Notes under the pieces: generated by a model
The model's database searches: none
Told to the model about the DNA's origin: nothing
The model's input: the letters and a program-made list of their open reading frames with translations, nothing else
Source of the DNA: Flavobacteriales bacterium UBA3364
GTDB lineage: Bacteria; Bacteroidota; Bacteroidia; Flavobacteriales_F; PHOS-HE28
Assembly (NCBI GenBank): GCA_002360495.1
Contig: DEQO01000115.1
Location: 1-64,000, forward strand
Direction of reading: 5' to 3'
DNA length: 64,000 bases
Translations under genes and position numbers: made by a program
Part shown: piece by piece, positions 53,441 through 62,750 of the stretch
How positions within the stretch are numbered: the first letter of the stretch is position 1
Layout of the letters: the number at the start of each line of letters is the position of its first letter

Positions 53441-56400
53441 ATGGGTATCGCGATACGGAACCTCCTTCTCGGCTGTGCGATAATGGCCTCCACGGCCAAC
53501 GCAACGGTCTATTACATCGCCCCGACCGGGAGCGACACCAACAACGGTACCAGCCAAAGCACGCCTTGGAAGACCATCGCCCGGGTGCAGCAGATGTCGC
53601 TTACCGCTGTGGCTGGTGATCAGTTCCTGTTCCAACGTGGTGGTACCTACGTAGGGCAGTTGACCTGGTACACCTCCGGTACCTCGGCCGCCAACATCAC
53701 CTTCGGCGCATACGGAAGCGGGGCATTGCCTGTGATCAATGGGGCCACCACGGTCACTGGCTGGACCCTGCACTCGGGGAACATTTACAAGGCCAGTGTT
53801 TCGCAGGCCGTGCAGTACGTGTTCGTCAATGGGGCGTTGCAGACGTTGGCCCGCTACCCGAATACGGGCTGGCTGCGCGTGAACACGTCCAACAGCACAT
53901 CGCTCACGAGCACCAACATCACCCAGGCGAGCGGGCATTGGAACGGCGCCACCATGGTACTGCGCAGCACGAACTGGTGCTATGAGAACAAGGTCATCAG
54001 CACACACAGTGGCACCTCGATCAATTTTCCGGCGCTCACCTACTACACCGGGAACTACAATTGGGGGTTCTTCCTGTGCAACAAGTTGAGCGAGTTGGAC
54101 TCACCCGGGGAATGGTACCACGACGCAGCCACTGGAACGCTTTACCTCTGGACACCGACGGGTGCCAACCCGAACACGTTGACCGTGGAAGCCTCGGTCC
54201 ACCAGCACGGCATCTTCATCGATTGGCAGCGGACCCGGATCACCGTGCGGGACCTGGCCTTTCGGGGCCAAGGCCTCTCCGGTGTGGACATCGCCGGACC
54301 GTATGTCACGGTCACCGGCTGTTCCTTCGAAAAGTTGTACCACGGTATTCGGACCTACAGCAACAACAGCACATACTCCAACAATACGTTCCAGAACACC
54401 TACGCGTCCGGTATCAGCATCCTGGACAACAACAGTGTCGTTTCAGGGAACACCTTCACCAACATCGCGCTGATCCCGGGTCTGGGTGAATCGGCGTTCG
54501 GTTATTTCGGCATGCGCGTGGGTGGCGGTGTCAACACGGTCCGTGACAATCGTGTATCGAACACGGGCAACTCCGGGATCTTCGTCGGCGAAACCACATT
54601 GGTGGAGCGCAACGTCGTTTCGGGGTTCTGCGCAACGGTGAACGACGGTGGCGGGATCTATTGGGACCAGGCTACAGGGATGGTGGTACAGGACAACATC
54701 GTCCGGGATGCCATCGGGAACATCGAGAGCGCGGCCACCAACTATCCCTCGGTGAACGGTCGTATTTGTCCGGGCATCTACTTCGGGAACTCGGTGATCA
54801 CGAACAACACCATCCAACGGAATACGGTAAGCAACTGTACGATCGGGATCCTTGTTGACCATACGATGCTCACAGCGGGCAACCAGGTGAAGAACAACGT
54901 CCTGTTCAACAACGGGGTCCAATTGCACCTGTCCGATCGCTCGAACACCAACGGTCCGGGAGCCACCGCACCGTATTACCGGGCCTCGTACAACACGGTC
55001 TTCTCCGGCAACCAGTTGTACGCTCTTTCGCCGGACCAGCTCTGCATCGAGATCTTCAATTGCTACCAGCAGGGTAACGTGGATTATGGCGTGTTCAGCA
55101 ACAACAAGTTGTACAACCCATACAACGAATTGAGCATCCGTAATTGGAACATCGGGACCACCTCGGGAATGAAGAACTACACGCTTGAGCGCTGGCAGGC
55201 GGAAAGGTCCGATGAGTCGGGAAGCACGCGCAGCCCGTTGCGAATGGCCCTGTATTCCACGGCCAGCGAGCTCACCGGCAACCTGGTCCTGAACGGGAAT
55301 TTCGCGAGCAACGTCACCGGTTGGGGCGGCTGGCCTACGAACGCCCAGGTAACACGGGACCTCACCTACCTCGACGCAGGAGCATTGAAGGCGACACTGC
55401 CGAACAATTCGCAGAGTGCGAGTTTCTACCTCCGGAACCCCGATCTCTTCAGCATGCAGAGCGGCCAATGGTACCGTTTGCGGTTCAGCCTGCAATCGAA
55501 CGCACACGGTACGATCCTCGCGGGGGTGAAAGGGGTGAGCCAGATGACCAGCGGCTATTCGATCTTCGAGAAGCCTTTCCCTTTCGATACGCAACGGCGT
55601 GATCTGGAGATCTACTTTCAGGGCAACTTGACCGAGCAAGGTGGGGTCGTCTTCACCAATACCTACGACGAGCCGACATATTGGCTGGACAATGTTGAAT
55701 TGCATCGCGTTACGGTGGCACCAAGACCGGCGAACGCGGAGCACCTGCTCCTGGCGAACGAGTCGGCCACGGCGCAGAGCTTCACCTTGCCCGCCGGTTG
55801 CTGGTCGGATATGAACGGCACCTTGCTGTCGGGTCCACAGACGGTGGCAGCCTATGCTTCCAAGATCGTGTACAAAGTACCCGGTACAGGATGCAGCAGT
55901 CCATCGGCGACAACGGTCGGGGCCAAGGTCCTGCTTGGTGGCCCGTTGAACTGGACTACAGGCCTGATGAGCGAGAACCTTCGTTCGCAGAACCTGATCC
56001 CCTCCACCGAACCGTATTCCGCGCTGGGCTACACGCTGGAGAACACAGGTGCAGCCTTGACGTCGACTTTGCTCGCGACCACCGGATCCCAGGCCATCGT
56101 GGATTGGGTTTTGATCGAGTTGCGCAACAATGATGCGGGCAATACTGTCGCTGCACGTCGCGCGGCGTTGGTGCGTGCCAACGGCCAGGTGATCGCCCCG
56201 AACGGTGACGCACAGACCCCGTTCAACGTCGACCCGGTAGGAAAGCGCATGGTGATCCGGCACAGGAACCACCTGGCGGCCATGGCCTCCACACCGATAG
56301 CGAGCAACGCACAGGTCATCGACTTCACTTCCGCATCGACAGCGCTCTACGGCACCAACGCACTGAAGGTGAGCGGCAGCTATCGCGGACTATGGCCCGG

Positions 56401-56635
56401 TGATGTGAATTCGGACGGCTCCGTGCTCTATACCGGCACGGCGAACGACCGCGATCAGGTGCTGACGGTCATTGGTGGGGTGGTACCCACGAACTCGGTG
56501 CAAGGATACCTGCGCACCGACATCAACTTGGACGGATCCGTCAAGTATTCCGGTGCCGGTAACGACCGCGACATTGTTCTGGAGGTCATCGGTGGTGTGG
56601 TACCGACGACGGTGCGCACGGCACAACTTCCATAG
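53441..56635 (+). CDS. Secreted parallel beta-helix protein with C-terminal dockerin-like repeats (1064 aa)
   Basis: Signal-like N-terminus (MGIAIRNLLLGCAIMASTAN) then TVYYIAPTGSDTNNGTSQST, a typical start of right-handed beta-helix (pectate-lyase-like) proteins. Residues about 260-520 are rich in short NNT, GxSGI and VVxNNI repeats typical of beta-helix rungs. A middle carbohydrate-binding-like domain follows (GWGGWPTNAQVTRDLTYLDA region; about 605-760). The C-terminus has two near-identical EF-hand-like units, GDVNSDGSVLYTGTANDRDQ and DINLDGSVKYSGAGNDRDIV, each followed by VxGGVVPT: dockerin-type calcium loops used as C-terminal sorting or assembly modules in Bacteroidota. It probably acts on polysaccharide outside the cell. 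AAGGA lies 4 nt before the ATG. Confidence 0.8.
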   Translation: MGIAIRNLLLGCAIMASTANATVYYIAPTGSDTNNGTSQSTPWKTIARVQQMSLTAVAGDQFLFQRGGTYVGQLTWYTSGTSAANITFGAYGSGALPVINGATTVTGWTLHSGNIYKASVSQAVQYVFVNGALQTLARYPNTGWLRVNTSNSTSLTSTNITQASGHWNGATMVLRSTNWCYENKVISTHSGTSINFPALTYYTGNYNWGFFLCNKLSELDSPGEWYHDAATGTLYLWTPTGANPNTLTVEASVHQHGIFIDWQRTRITVRDLAFRGQGLSGVDIAGPYVTVTGCSFEKLYHGIRTYSNNSTYSNNTFQNTYASGISILDNNSVVSGNTFTNIALIPGLGESAFGYFGMRVGGGVNTVRDNRVSNTGNSGIFVGETTLVERNVVSGFCATVNDGGGIYWDQATGMVVQDNIVRDAIGNIESAATNYPSVNGRICPGIYFGNSVITNNTIQRNTVSNCTIGILVDHTMLTAGNQVKNNVLFNNGVQLHLSDRSNTNGPGATAPYYRASYNTVFSGNQLYALSPDQLCIEIFNCYQQGNVDYGVFSNNKLYNPYNELSIRNWNIGTTSGMKNYTLERWQAERSDESGSTRSPLRMALYSTASELTGNLVLNGNFASNVTGWGGWPTNAQVTRDLTYLDAGALKATLPNNSQSASFYLRNPDLFSMQSGQWYRLRFSLQSNAHGTILAGVKGVSQMTSGYSIFEKPFPFDTQRRDLEIYFQGNLTEQGGVVFTNTYDEPTYWLDNVELHRVTVAPRPANAEHLLLANESATAQSFTLPAGCWSDMNGTLLSGPQTVAAYASKIVYKVPGTGCSSPSATTVGAKVLLGGPLNWTTGLMSENLRSQNLIPSTEPYSALGYTLENTGAALTSTLLATTGSQAIVDWVLIELRNNDAGNTVAARRAALVRANGQVIAPNGDAQTPFNVDPVGKRMVIRHRNHLAAMASTPIASNAQVIDFTSASTALYGTNALKVSGSYRGLWPGDVNSDGSVLYTGTANDRDQVLTVIGGVVPTNSVQGYLRTDINLDGSVKYSGAGNDRDIVLEVIGGVVPTTVRTAQLP

Positions 56636-56642
56636 TCGGGGC

Positions 56643-57407
56643 TCAGATCCGTTCCAGGGTGCTCGGCGGAGCCCAGCCCACGCTGCCGTTGGCAAGTTGC
56701 ACTTCGCTCCAGCCGTTGTCGGTCTGAAGCACCGTCACTTTCGTGCCTTTGTGAAGGACGAAAAGCACCGTGGTGCTCTCGCGCGGTTCACTGCGCACAT
56801 CCACTTTGGGAGCGAGAATAATGGCCTCACTGTCGTCCGAGACCTCATTGTGGCGGAAAGAGGCGAAGGCCACTGCGATCAGCGTTGCCACAAGGACAAG
56901 GGCACCAGCACCGAAAAGCGCACGGCGGATCGCGCGGTTGCCCGCAAGTACACCGGCCGTGAGAAGTGCGAAGAACAAAAGGCAGGCCCACAAGGAACGG
57001 CGTGCCCATTGATCCGCATCACGACCACCCCGAAGCCGCCCCCAGGTGGAGCCGAGGGTGAAGGAGGGGAGTTCGTTCACGCGGTCGACGACGTTCTGGC
57101 GCGCCAGTTCGAGGTTGGCCTTCACATCCTCATCGCCCGGTGCAAGGCGCAGTGCGCGTTCGTAGAAGAGGATGGCATGCGGGATATCGTTCAACTTGAA
57201 GTGGCAGTTGCCGATGTTGAACAAGAGCGCGGGAGAGGAGTATGCCGTGCGAACGGAATCGAACAAGTGGAGGGCAGTGGTGTAGTCCCCGGTCGAATAG
57301 GCGGTCGCGCCGCGAGCGGTCAAGGTATCCGCTTCCGGTCGTGAAAGGCCGAGGACGTGTACCACCGGTGATAGTACCAGGGCGGTCGTGATCAGGAAGT
57401 GCTTCAT
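56643..57407 (-). CDS. batE: BatE-like protein: TPR plus SH3 domain (254 aa)
   Basis: A signal or anchor (MKHFLITTALVLSPVVHVLG), TPR units (STGDYTTALHLFDSVRTAYS; LLFNIGNCHFKLNDIPHAIL), two membrane spans (about 138-180), and a C-terminal bacterial SH3 domain (VLHKGTKVTVLQTDNGWSEV). This is the last gene of the Bat operon, 4-nt overlap with batD. Bat proteins are linked to aerotolerance and stress responses in Bacteroides; a complex across the envelope is proposed in the literature, but the mechanism is unknown. Confidence 0.85.
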   Translation of the reverse strand: MKHFLITTALVLSPVVHVLGLSRPEADTLTARGATAYSTGDYTTALHLFDSVRTAYSSPALLFNIGNCHFKLNDIPHAILFYERALRLAPGDEDVKANLELARQNVVDRVNELPSFTLGSTWGRLRGGRDADQWARRSLWACLLFFALLTAGVLAGNRAIRRALFGAGALVLVATLIAVAFASFRHNEVSDDSEAIILAPKVDVRSEPRESTTVLFVLHKGTKVTVLQTDNGWSEVQLANGSVGWAPPSTLERI

Positions 57408-59155
57408 GCGCGGACGAGTTGTTCAATGCGCCCGATCAGCGCCACGGCTTCATCGAAGATCTGCTGCTTGGGCCTGTCCTCCACAGGTGCGAACCGGGCC
57501 ATGTCACAGGCCGTCGTCAAGCCGAGGTAGTCCTTGGCGACGACTTCCCCGTTGGTGAACGCCGCGAAACGTTCACGAACGATGACATCCGTTATTTGGG
57601 CCGGACCCAGTCCGAACTTGTCCGCGAGATAGCCGTGGAGCGCCTTGCCCAGCGCATCGTAGAACGCGTTGCGATCGCTGCTGCGGAGGGCCTGTTCGGC
57701 CTCGCTCAATCGCTTGCGGGCAACGCGATCGGCCTGTTTACGACGCGAACCGGTCACATCGGAATGGTCCCTTTCCTGTTTCCGTCGCCAGCCCAGGAAG
57801 ATCACGAAAGCCAGGGCGGGCGCACCCATTCCAGCGAACCATGGTATCGATCCGAAGAGGTGTTTCCCGGCAGTGCGGAGTTGCAGGTCACCGGTCCGGA
57901 TGTACCGGATGTCTTTTCCGAGCATTTCCACATCGGTCTTGCTGGGACGTTGGATGGCGCTTACCGGCCCGCCGTCACCCGGCGCGATCCTGAAGGTCAC
58001 CGGTTCGGCCTGTATCGTCCTGTAACCGCCGTTGCGCGTATCGAAGTAACTGAAGGTGATCGGCTCCAGGGGGAATTCGCCTTCGTGCCTGGGGATAAGG
58101 AGGTATTGGAAGGAACGGGACCCGCTCATGCCGCTCGCGTTCACACTGATCTTGTCCGTCACCTTCGGATCATAGGCTTCGAGGTCGCTGGGGAAGTTCA
58201 GCTTCGGCGCCTCGATCAGTTTCAGGTTCCCGCGCCCGGCATAGGTTATGGTGAGTTCGATGGCTTCGTTCGCTTTCACTTCGGTACGGTCGGTTTTCAC
58301 GACCATCTCCAATTCGCCCACGGCACCATTGAATGCGGCAGGTGGGCCGGGTGGCAGGGCCATCGCGGTCAACTCAACAGCGTTGCTGCGCGTGTTCACT
58401 GCGCTGCCGCGATTGAAGAACGACCGGTTCACGACACAGGAAAGTTCGACCGGAGCGATACGCAACTTGCCGCTGCGTTGCGGGAAGAGCACCTGGCGTT
58501 TCAGCACCGCTACACGGTATTGAAGGCCGTTCACGGTCTGCAGCTGGTCCTCCCAGTTCGTGTCCCCGAGATCGATCTCCTCCGCCCAGAAACCATCCAT
58601 CTTCGGCAGGTCGTACTTCGAAAGTTCGATGTTCGCATACCGCGAATAGAGCATATAGGTCGCTACCACCTGTTCCCCGACGTAGGCCTTGTTCTTGCTC
58701 AAGGAGATGGTCGCAAAAAGGTTCGGGTCGCGGGCCTGGCCCTGAGCGGCATCGGGGGCGTTCGGTCGAGCTGCCCCTTTTGAGACTTCGATCACGATCG
58801 GCTCGGTTTGGATGATGCCACCGCCGACACGGGCCTTCGCGGCACCGATGGTGTACTTGCCGGGAGCCGTGGCGGTAAGCATCCATGTGCGCCCCACGGA
58901 ACTGCTCATGCGTCCGTTCACGTAGTTGAAGCTGCTGCTCTCGAACGGCCCCTGCACCACCACCAACCCTCCGAACGACGGCGCCTCGAACCCTTCCTGG
59001 CTGTTCGTCAACGTGACGGTCAACTTCACGTATTCACCTGCTGCGATGCTGTTGCGGTCGACAGCGGCGGTGAAACCGATCTCCTGTGCTCGACCGGAAA
59101 GACCGACGAACAACACGAGCGGGAGAGTAAGCCAACGATGTATCGCGCTGTTCAT
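57404..59155 (-). CDS. batD: BatD-like protein (583 aa)
   Basis: Signal peptide (MNSAIHRWLTLPLVLFVGLS), then the conserved BatD beginning GFTAAVDRNSIAAGEYVKLT and beta-sandwich repeats; GEQVVATYMLYSRYANIELS and GRGNLKLIEAPKLNFPSDLE are typical later elements. A single membrane segment near residue 435 (AGMGAPALAFVIFLGWRR) precedes a cytoplasmic C-terminal helical region. The periplasmic part resembles immunoglobulin-like domains. It is transcribed between the TPR genes and batE. Confidence 0.85.
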   Translation of the reverse strand: MNSAIHRWLTLPLVLFVGLSGRAQEIGFTAAVDRNSIAAGEYVKLTVTLTNSQEGFEAPSFGGLVVVQGPFESSSFNYVNGRMSSSVGRTWMLTATAPGKYTIGAAKARVGGGIIQTEPIVIEVSKGAARPNAPDAAQGQARDPNLFATISLSKNKAYVGEQVVATYMLYSRYANIELSKYDLPKMDGFWAEEIDLGDTNWEDQLQTVNGLQYRVAVLKRQVLFPQRSGKLRIAPVELSCVVNRSFFNRGSAVNTRSNAVELTAMALPPGPPAAFNGAVGELEMVVKTDRTEVKANEAIELTITYAGRGNLKLIEAPKLNFPSDLEAYDPKVTDKISVNASGMSGSRSFQYLLIPRHEGEFPLEPITFSYFDTRNGGYRTIQAEPVTFRIAPGDGGPVSAIQRPSKTDVEMLGKDIRYIRTGDLQLRTAGKHLFGSIPWFAGMGAPALAFVIFLGWRRKQERDHSDVTGSRRKQADRVARKRLSEAEQALRSSDRNAFYDALGKALHGYLADKFGLGPAQITDVIVRERFAAFTNGEVVAKDYLGLTTACDMARFAPVEDRPKQQIFDEAVALIGRIEQLVRA

Positions 59156-59156
59156 T

Positions 59157-59729
59157 TCACCAGTCTTTTTGGATGGAACGGCGCGTGGCGGGCCGCAGTT
59201 TGACACGCACCTTCTCCTGAACGTCCTTTTCCGATCGCTCCAAGGCGTCAAGCATGCGCATGGCATCCTGGGGCGCAATGGTCCCTGCACGGGGTTGTCC
59301 GGTCTCCCCCTCCTGGGCATTCTGCGCTTGTTGTTCCTGTCCCTGCTTTTCCTGCTCCTGCTTCTGCTTTTCCTGTTGCGCTTGTTCCTGATCCTTCTTC
59401 TCCTGTTCCTTCTGTTCCTGCGCTTGTTGTTGGTCCTTCTTCTCCTGCTCCTGCTGTTGTTGTTCCTGCTTCTGCTGTTGTTGCTGCTGTTCCTTCTGTT
59501 GCTGCTGTTGCTCCTCTTTCACCAACTCCTCGGCCAGCTTCAGCAACCGCGGATCGCCGGGATATTGCTGCAGGGCCAGGTCGAGCGTGCGGAGGGCCTG
59601 CATCTTGTCCTGTTTCACATACTCCTTGGAAGCCTTGTTGAAGAGGTCCAAGGCCGTTGCGGGCTGTGCGAACGAGGGCATGGATGAGGCCAGTACCATG
59701 ATGATGGGAAGAAGCATCAAGCGGTTCAT
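59157..59729 (-). CDS. Gln/Lys/Glu-rich coiled-coil TPR-like protein (190 aa)
   Basis: Signal peptide (MNRLMLLPIIMVLASSMPSF), a TPR-like unit (ALDLFNKASKEYVKQDKMQA), then about 70 residues of almost pure Gln/Glu/Lys (EEQQQQQKEQQQQQQKQEQ), followed by a conserved-looking tail (AMRMLDALERSEKDVQEKVR). Q-rich linkers ending in a similar helical tail occur at the end of BatC proteins. Here it is a separate gene from the TPR protein encoded upstream. Confidence 0.75.
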   Translation of the reverse strand: MNRLMLLPIIMVLASSMPSFAQPATALDLFNKASKEYVKQDKMQALRTLDLALQQYPGDPRLLKLAEELVKEEQQQQQKEQQQQQQKQEQQQQEQEKKDQQQAQEQKEQEKKDQEQAQQEKQKQEQEKQGQEQQAQNAQEGETGQPRAGTIAPQDAMRMLDALERSEKDVQEKVRVKLRPATRRSIQKDW

Positions 59730-60529
59730 TTCGCTTCCGCGGCTTTGGTCACCACGTCGAGTTTATGCATGTATTCCTGTTGCTGCTTCAGGGTGGGATC
59801 GGCCTTCAAGCCGTCGGTCATCACCTTCAAGGCATCCTTGAACAGGTGTTGCTCCACGAGTTCATCGGCCTTCTGCATGATCAGCTTGGCGCGTTCACTG
59901 AGGCCTTTGTCCTTGTCCTTGTTCGGGTCCTTGGCGTTCGCTTCGGCAGCCTCCTTCACGCGTGCAGCGATCATGCCCTGGGCCAGCGCAAGGTTATGCC
60001 GCGCATCTTCATCCTCGGGTGATCGACGCAATGCGTTCTTGTAGGCTTCGGCTCCTTGGACCAAGGCGGAATCAATGAGGTGCTCAAGGTCCCGTTGCGC
60101 CGTGCGCAGTGAATCCCGCACCACGAATTGATGCACCTTCCGACCGATGTCCTCGCCTTCGATCCTGATGGTGGATAATTGCTCCCCCGCTTGTTGCGCA
60201 AGTGTATCCGCCTGCGCGGCCAGATGCATCCAACCATTTCCCAGGTTGTGGAAGGCACGGGCCTGGCCGGGCCCCACCGGCGCGGATGCAATGGCCTGGC
60301 CATAGGCGGCCATGGCCGTATCCCATTGCGCCCGGCGATAGAGCGTGTTGCCGAGGTTGTACGCCACGCGGGGGTCGAAGGAGGCCAGCGCGTAGATGGA
60401 TGCGGCTTGATCGTACTGCTGCGCGCGATAGGTCTTCGCACCTTCCCGCAAGGCACGCTCCGCTGCGCGCTCGGCCGGGGTGCCGCAAGCGGTCAGTGCG
60501 ATCAGTGCGATGTAGGCAACGTGTTTCAT
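59726..60529 (-). CDS. batC: BatC-like TPR lipoprotein (267 aa)
   Basis: Lipoprotein-type start MKHVAYIALIALTACGTPAE (lipobox LTAC), then TPR units: YRAQQYDQAASIYALASFDP, RVAYNLGNTLYRRAQWDTAM, RRSPEDEDARHNLALAQGMI. The C-terminus is charged, with LMQKADELVEQHLFKDALKV. In Bacteroidota a single BatC gene often carries both TPR and a Q-rich tail; here the Q-rich part is in the next gene. Confidence 0.8.
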   Translation of the reverse strand: MKHVAYIALIALTACGTPAERAAERALREGAKTYRAQQYDQAASIYALASFDPRVAYNLGNTLYRRAQWDTAMAAYGQAIASAPVGPGQARAFHNLGNGWMHLAAQADTLAQQAGEQLSTIRIEGEDIGRKVHQFVVRDSLRTAQRDLEHLIDSALVQGAEAYKNALRRSPEDEDARHNLALAQGMIAARVKEAAEANAKDPNKDKDKGLSERAKLIMQKADELVEQHLFKDALKVMTDGLKADPTLKQQQEYMHKLDVVTKAAEAK

Positions 60530-61671
60530 ACGCGCGCAGTGCTCCATTTCGTCCGCCAATGGCGTCGTTCTCCGAAGGAGAGGCCGAGCAGTACCAGGAT
60601 CGCCCCGACGCCCAGCGGATATTGGAATTGGTCCTCATGCGCCGTGAACGCATAGGTGTCCTTCTCGGTCGTATCGAGGGAGCGCAGGTCCTCCACCAAT
60701 TGCTCTATCCCGCTGGACCCGCTCGTTGCCCGTACATAAGCGCCATTGCCTTCGGCCGCGATCCGCTGGAGCATGGCCTCGTTCAACCGGCTCACCACGG
60801 TATTCCCCCGTTCATCCTTCCGGAATCCGGTGACCTGTCCGTTGCGGCGGATCGGGAGCGGACCACCCTCCGGGGTGCCCATCCCGATCGTGTGTACCAC
60901 GATGCCTTTTGCGGCAGCATCTCGCGCAGCACCTTCCGCATCATCCTCGTGGTTCTCGCCATCGGTGATGACGATGATGGCCTTGCTACCGGGTACCTCC
61001 GTATCGAAGCTCTCCATGGCGAGTTCGATGGCGGCTCCGATCGCTGTGCCTTGTGTGCCCACGGAATTCGTGTTCACCGTATTGAGGAAGAGTTTGGCTG
61101 CGGAGCGGTCGGAGGTGATGGGCAATTGAACGAACGCCTCCCCGGCAAATACCACGATCCCCAAACGGTCGCCGCGCAGGCGATCGGTCAGTTGCGACAT
61201 AGCCCGGCGCGCTGCTTCCATACGGCTGGGTCTGAGGTCCTCGCACTCCATGCTATTACTCACGTCGATCGCGACGACGAGGTCGATGCCTTGTGACTTC
61301 ACCTCTTCCAGGCGGGTACCGAATTGCGGACCGGCAAGTGCGATCACCACGAACGTCAGCCCATGCCGGAGCAGCAGGAAACGGAGGAGCACACGTAGCG
61401 AGGAATTGCCCCGTACCATGCGTGCCAGTGTTCCAATGTCAGCGAAACGCTTCAAGGCGCGGTTACGCCAGGCTAGATCGAGCAGGAAGAGAAGTCCCAA
61501 CACAGGTCCGGCGAGCAAGCTCCAAAGCACCTCCGGGCGCTCCCAACGGAAGGCCTTCACCTCCTGGTCCAGCAGGAAGAGCAAACCGGTCCAGATGACC
61601 GCAGCAATGACCTCGATGGCGAGCACGATCCCGGCTACGGCACCCCAATGGTATGTTCCCGGCCTTCTCAT
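60526..61671 (-). CDS. batB: BatB-like VWA membrane protein (381 aa)
   Basis: Two N-terminal membrane segments, then the VWA MIDAS sequence DLVVAIDVSNSMECEDLRPS, the TGT-type motif VGTQGTAIGAAIELAMESF, and AIIVITDGENHEDDAEGAA. A C-terminal membrane segment (LGVGAILVLLGLSFGERRHW) completes the BatA/BatB architecture. Both VWA genes are adjacent, as in the Bat operon, with 4-nt overlap. Confidence 0.9.
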   Translation of the reverse strand: MRRPGTYHWGAVAGIVLAIEVIAAVIWTGLLFLLDQEVKAFRWERPEVLWSLLAGPVLGLLFLLDLAWRNRALKRFADIGTLARMVRGNSSLRVLLRFLLLRHGLTFVVIALAGPQFGTRLEEVKSQGIDLVVAIDVSNSMECEDLRPSRMEAARRAMSQLTDRLRGDRLGIVVFAGEAFVQLPITSDRSAAKLFLNTVNTNSVGTQGTAIGAAIELAMESFDTEVPGSKAIIVITDGENHEDDAEGAARDAAAKGIVVHTIGMGTPEGGPLPIRRNGQVTGFRKDERGNTVVSRLNEAMLQRIAAEGNGAYVRATSGSSGIEQLVEDLRSLDTTEKDTYAFTAHEDQFQYPLGVGAILVLLGLSFGERRHWRTKWSTARV

Positions 61672-62750
61672 GCCATGCTGCGCAGGATACTGCGGTCCAT
61701 GATGAAGCCGAAAAGCAAGAGACCACCTCCGAGCAGGACGAAGGGGAAATACTCCTCGTTCTTCGAGCGGTGCTCGGTCACCTTGATCCGGGTCTTTTCC
61801 AAGCGGTCGATCTCGTTATAGATCTCTTTCAGCTTTCGTTCGTCCGTCGCACGGAAATACTTTCCACCCGTGCGGTCGGCGATATTGCGCATGGTGGCCT
61901 CGTCGATCTCGACGTCCACATAATCATACCGGTACTGCCCCGTGGGGTAGCGGGCCACCGGGGAAAGTGCCTTGCCTTTCGTGCCCACCCCGATGGTATA
62001 GACCCGGATGCCCAACTGTTCCGCGATCTGCGCAGCATCGTTCGGTTGCACGGTCCCGGCGTTGTTCACCCCGTCCGTCAACAGGATCACCACCTTGCTT
62101 TTCGCTTCGCTTTCACGCAGGCGGTTCAATGCAGTGGCGAGGCCATTTCCGACCGCGGTCCCGCCATCGATGAGGCCCGAGCGTGCATCCAGGAACAATT
62201 CCTTCAGGACGCGGTGATCCGTGGTGATCGGGCACTGGGTGAACGCCTCTCCTTCATAGACCACCAGTCCGATGCGGTCGTTGGGACGTCCGTCGATGAA
62301 ATCCATGGCCACGTTCTTCGAGGCTTCCAGTCGATCGGGCCGAAGGTCCTTGGCAAGCATACTGGCCGAAATGTCCAGGGCGATCACGATGTCTATGCCT
62401 TCGCGTTGTACATCCTGCCAATTGTCCTCGCTCTGCGGCCTTGCCATGGCCATCAGGAGAAGACCGGTCCCAAGCAGGCCCGCAGCGAACGGGAGGTGCC
62501 GGAAGAAGGCCAGCAGATCGGTGGGTGCGTTCACCAATGCATATAACGTGCTGAGACGGACCATTTGGCCGCTGCGAACGTTGCGCACCAGGTAAAGAGC
62601 TGATATCGGCAGCAAGAGGAGCAACGTCCAGAAGACCCACGGATCCGCAGCATCGAACCGCCGTACGACCTGGACCAGGGTCCCGACGATGCACGCCATC
62701 GCCAGGCCGATCCAGATAAGGGCAACGATGATGTCCTTGTTCCTACCCAT
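61668..62750 (-). CDS. batA: BatA-like VWA membrane protein (360 aa)
   Basis: MIDAS sequence DIVIALDISASMLAKDLRPD, further motifs DFIDGRPNDRIGLVVYEGEA, TAVGNGLATALNRL and VVILLTDGVNNAGTVQPN, plus three membrane segments at the two ends. It shares the fold of the next gene; the DxSxS motif is intact, so metal binding is likely. Confidence 0.9.
   Translation of the reverse strand: MGRNKDIIVALIWIGLAMACIVGTLVQVVRRFDAADPWVFWTLLLLLPISALYLVRNVRSGQMVRLSTLYALVNAPTDLLAFFRHLPFAAGLLGTGLLLMAMARPQSEDNWQDVQREGIDIVIALDISASMLAKDLRPDRLEASKNVAMDFIDGRPNDRIGLVVYEGEAFTQCPITTDHRVLKELFLDARSGLIDGGTAVGNGLATALNRLRESEAKSKVVILLTDGVNNAGTVQPNDAAQIAEQLGIRVYTIGVGTKGKALSPVARYPTGQYRYDYVDVEIDEATMRNIADRTGGKYFRATDERKLKEIYNEIDRLEKTRIKVTEHRSKNEEYFPFVLLGGGLLLFGFIMDRSILRSMA

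Noticed and set aside
53387..56272. Long minus-strand frames opposite the beta-helix gene, up to 609 codons
   Set aside because: They are antisense to a clear signal-peptide, beta-helix and dockerin-like protein; their composition (Arg/His/Val-rich, no motif) is that of a mirror frame in high-GC DNA.
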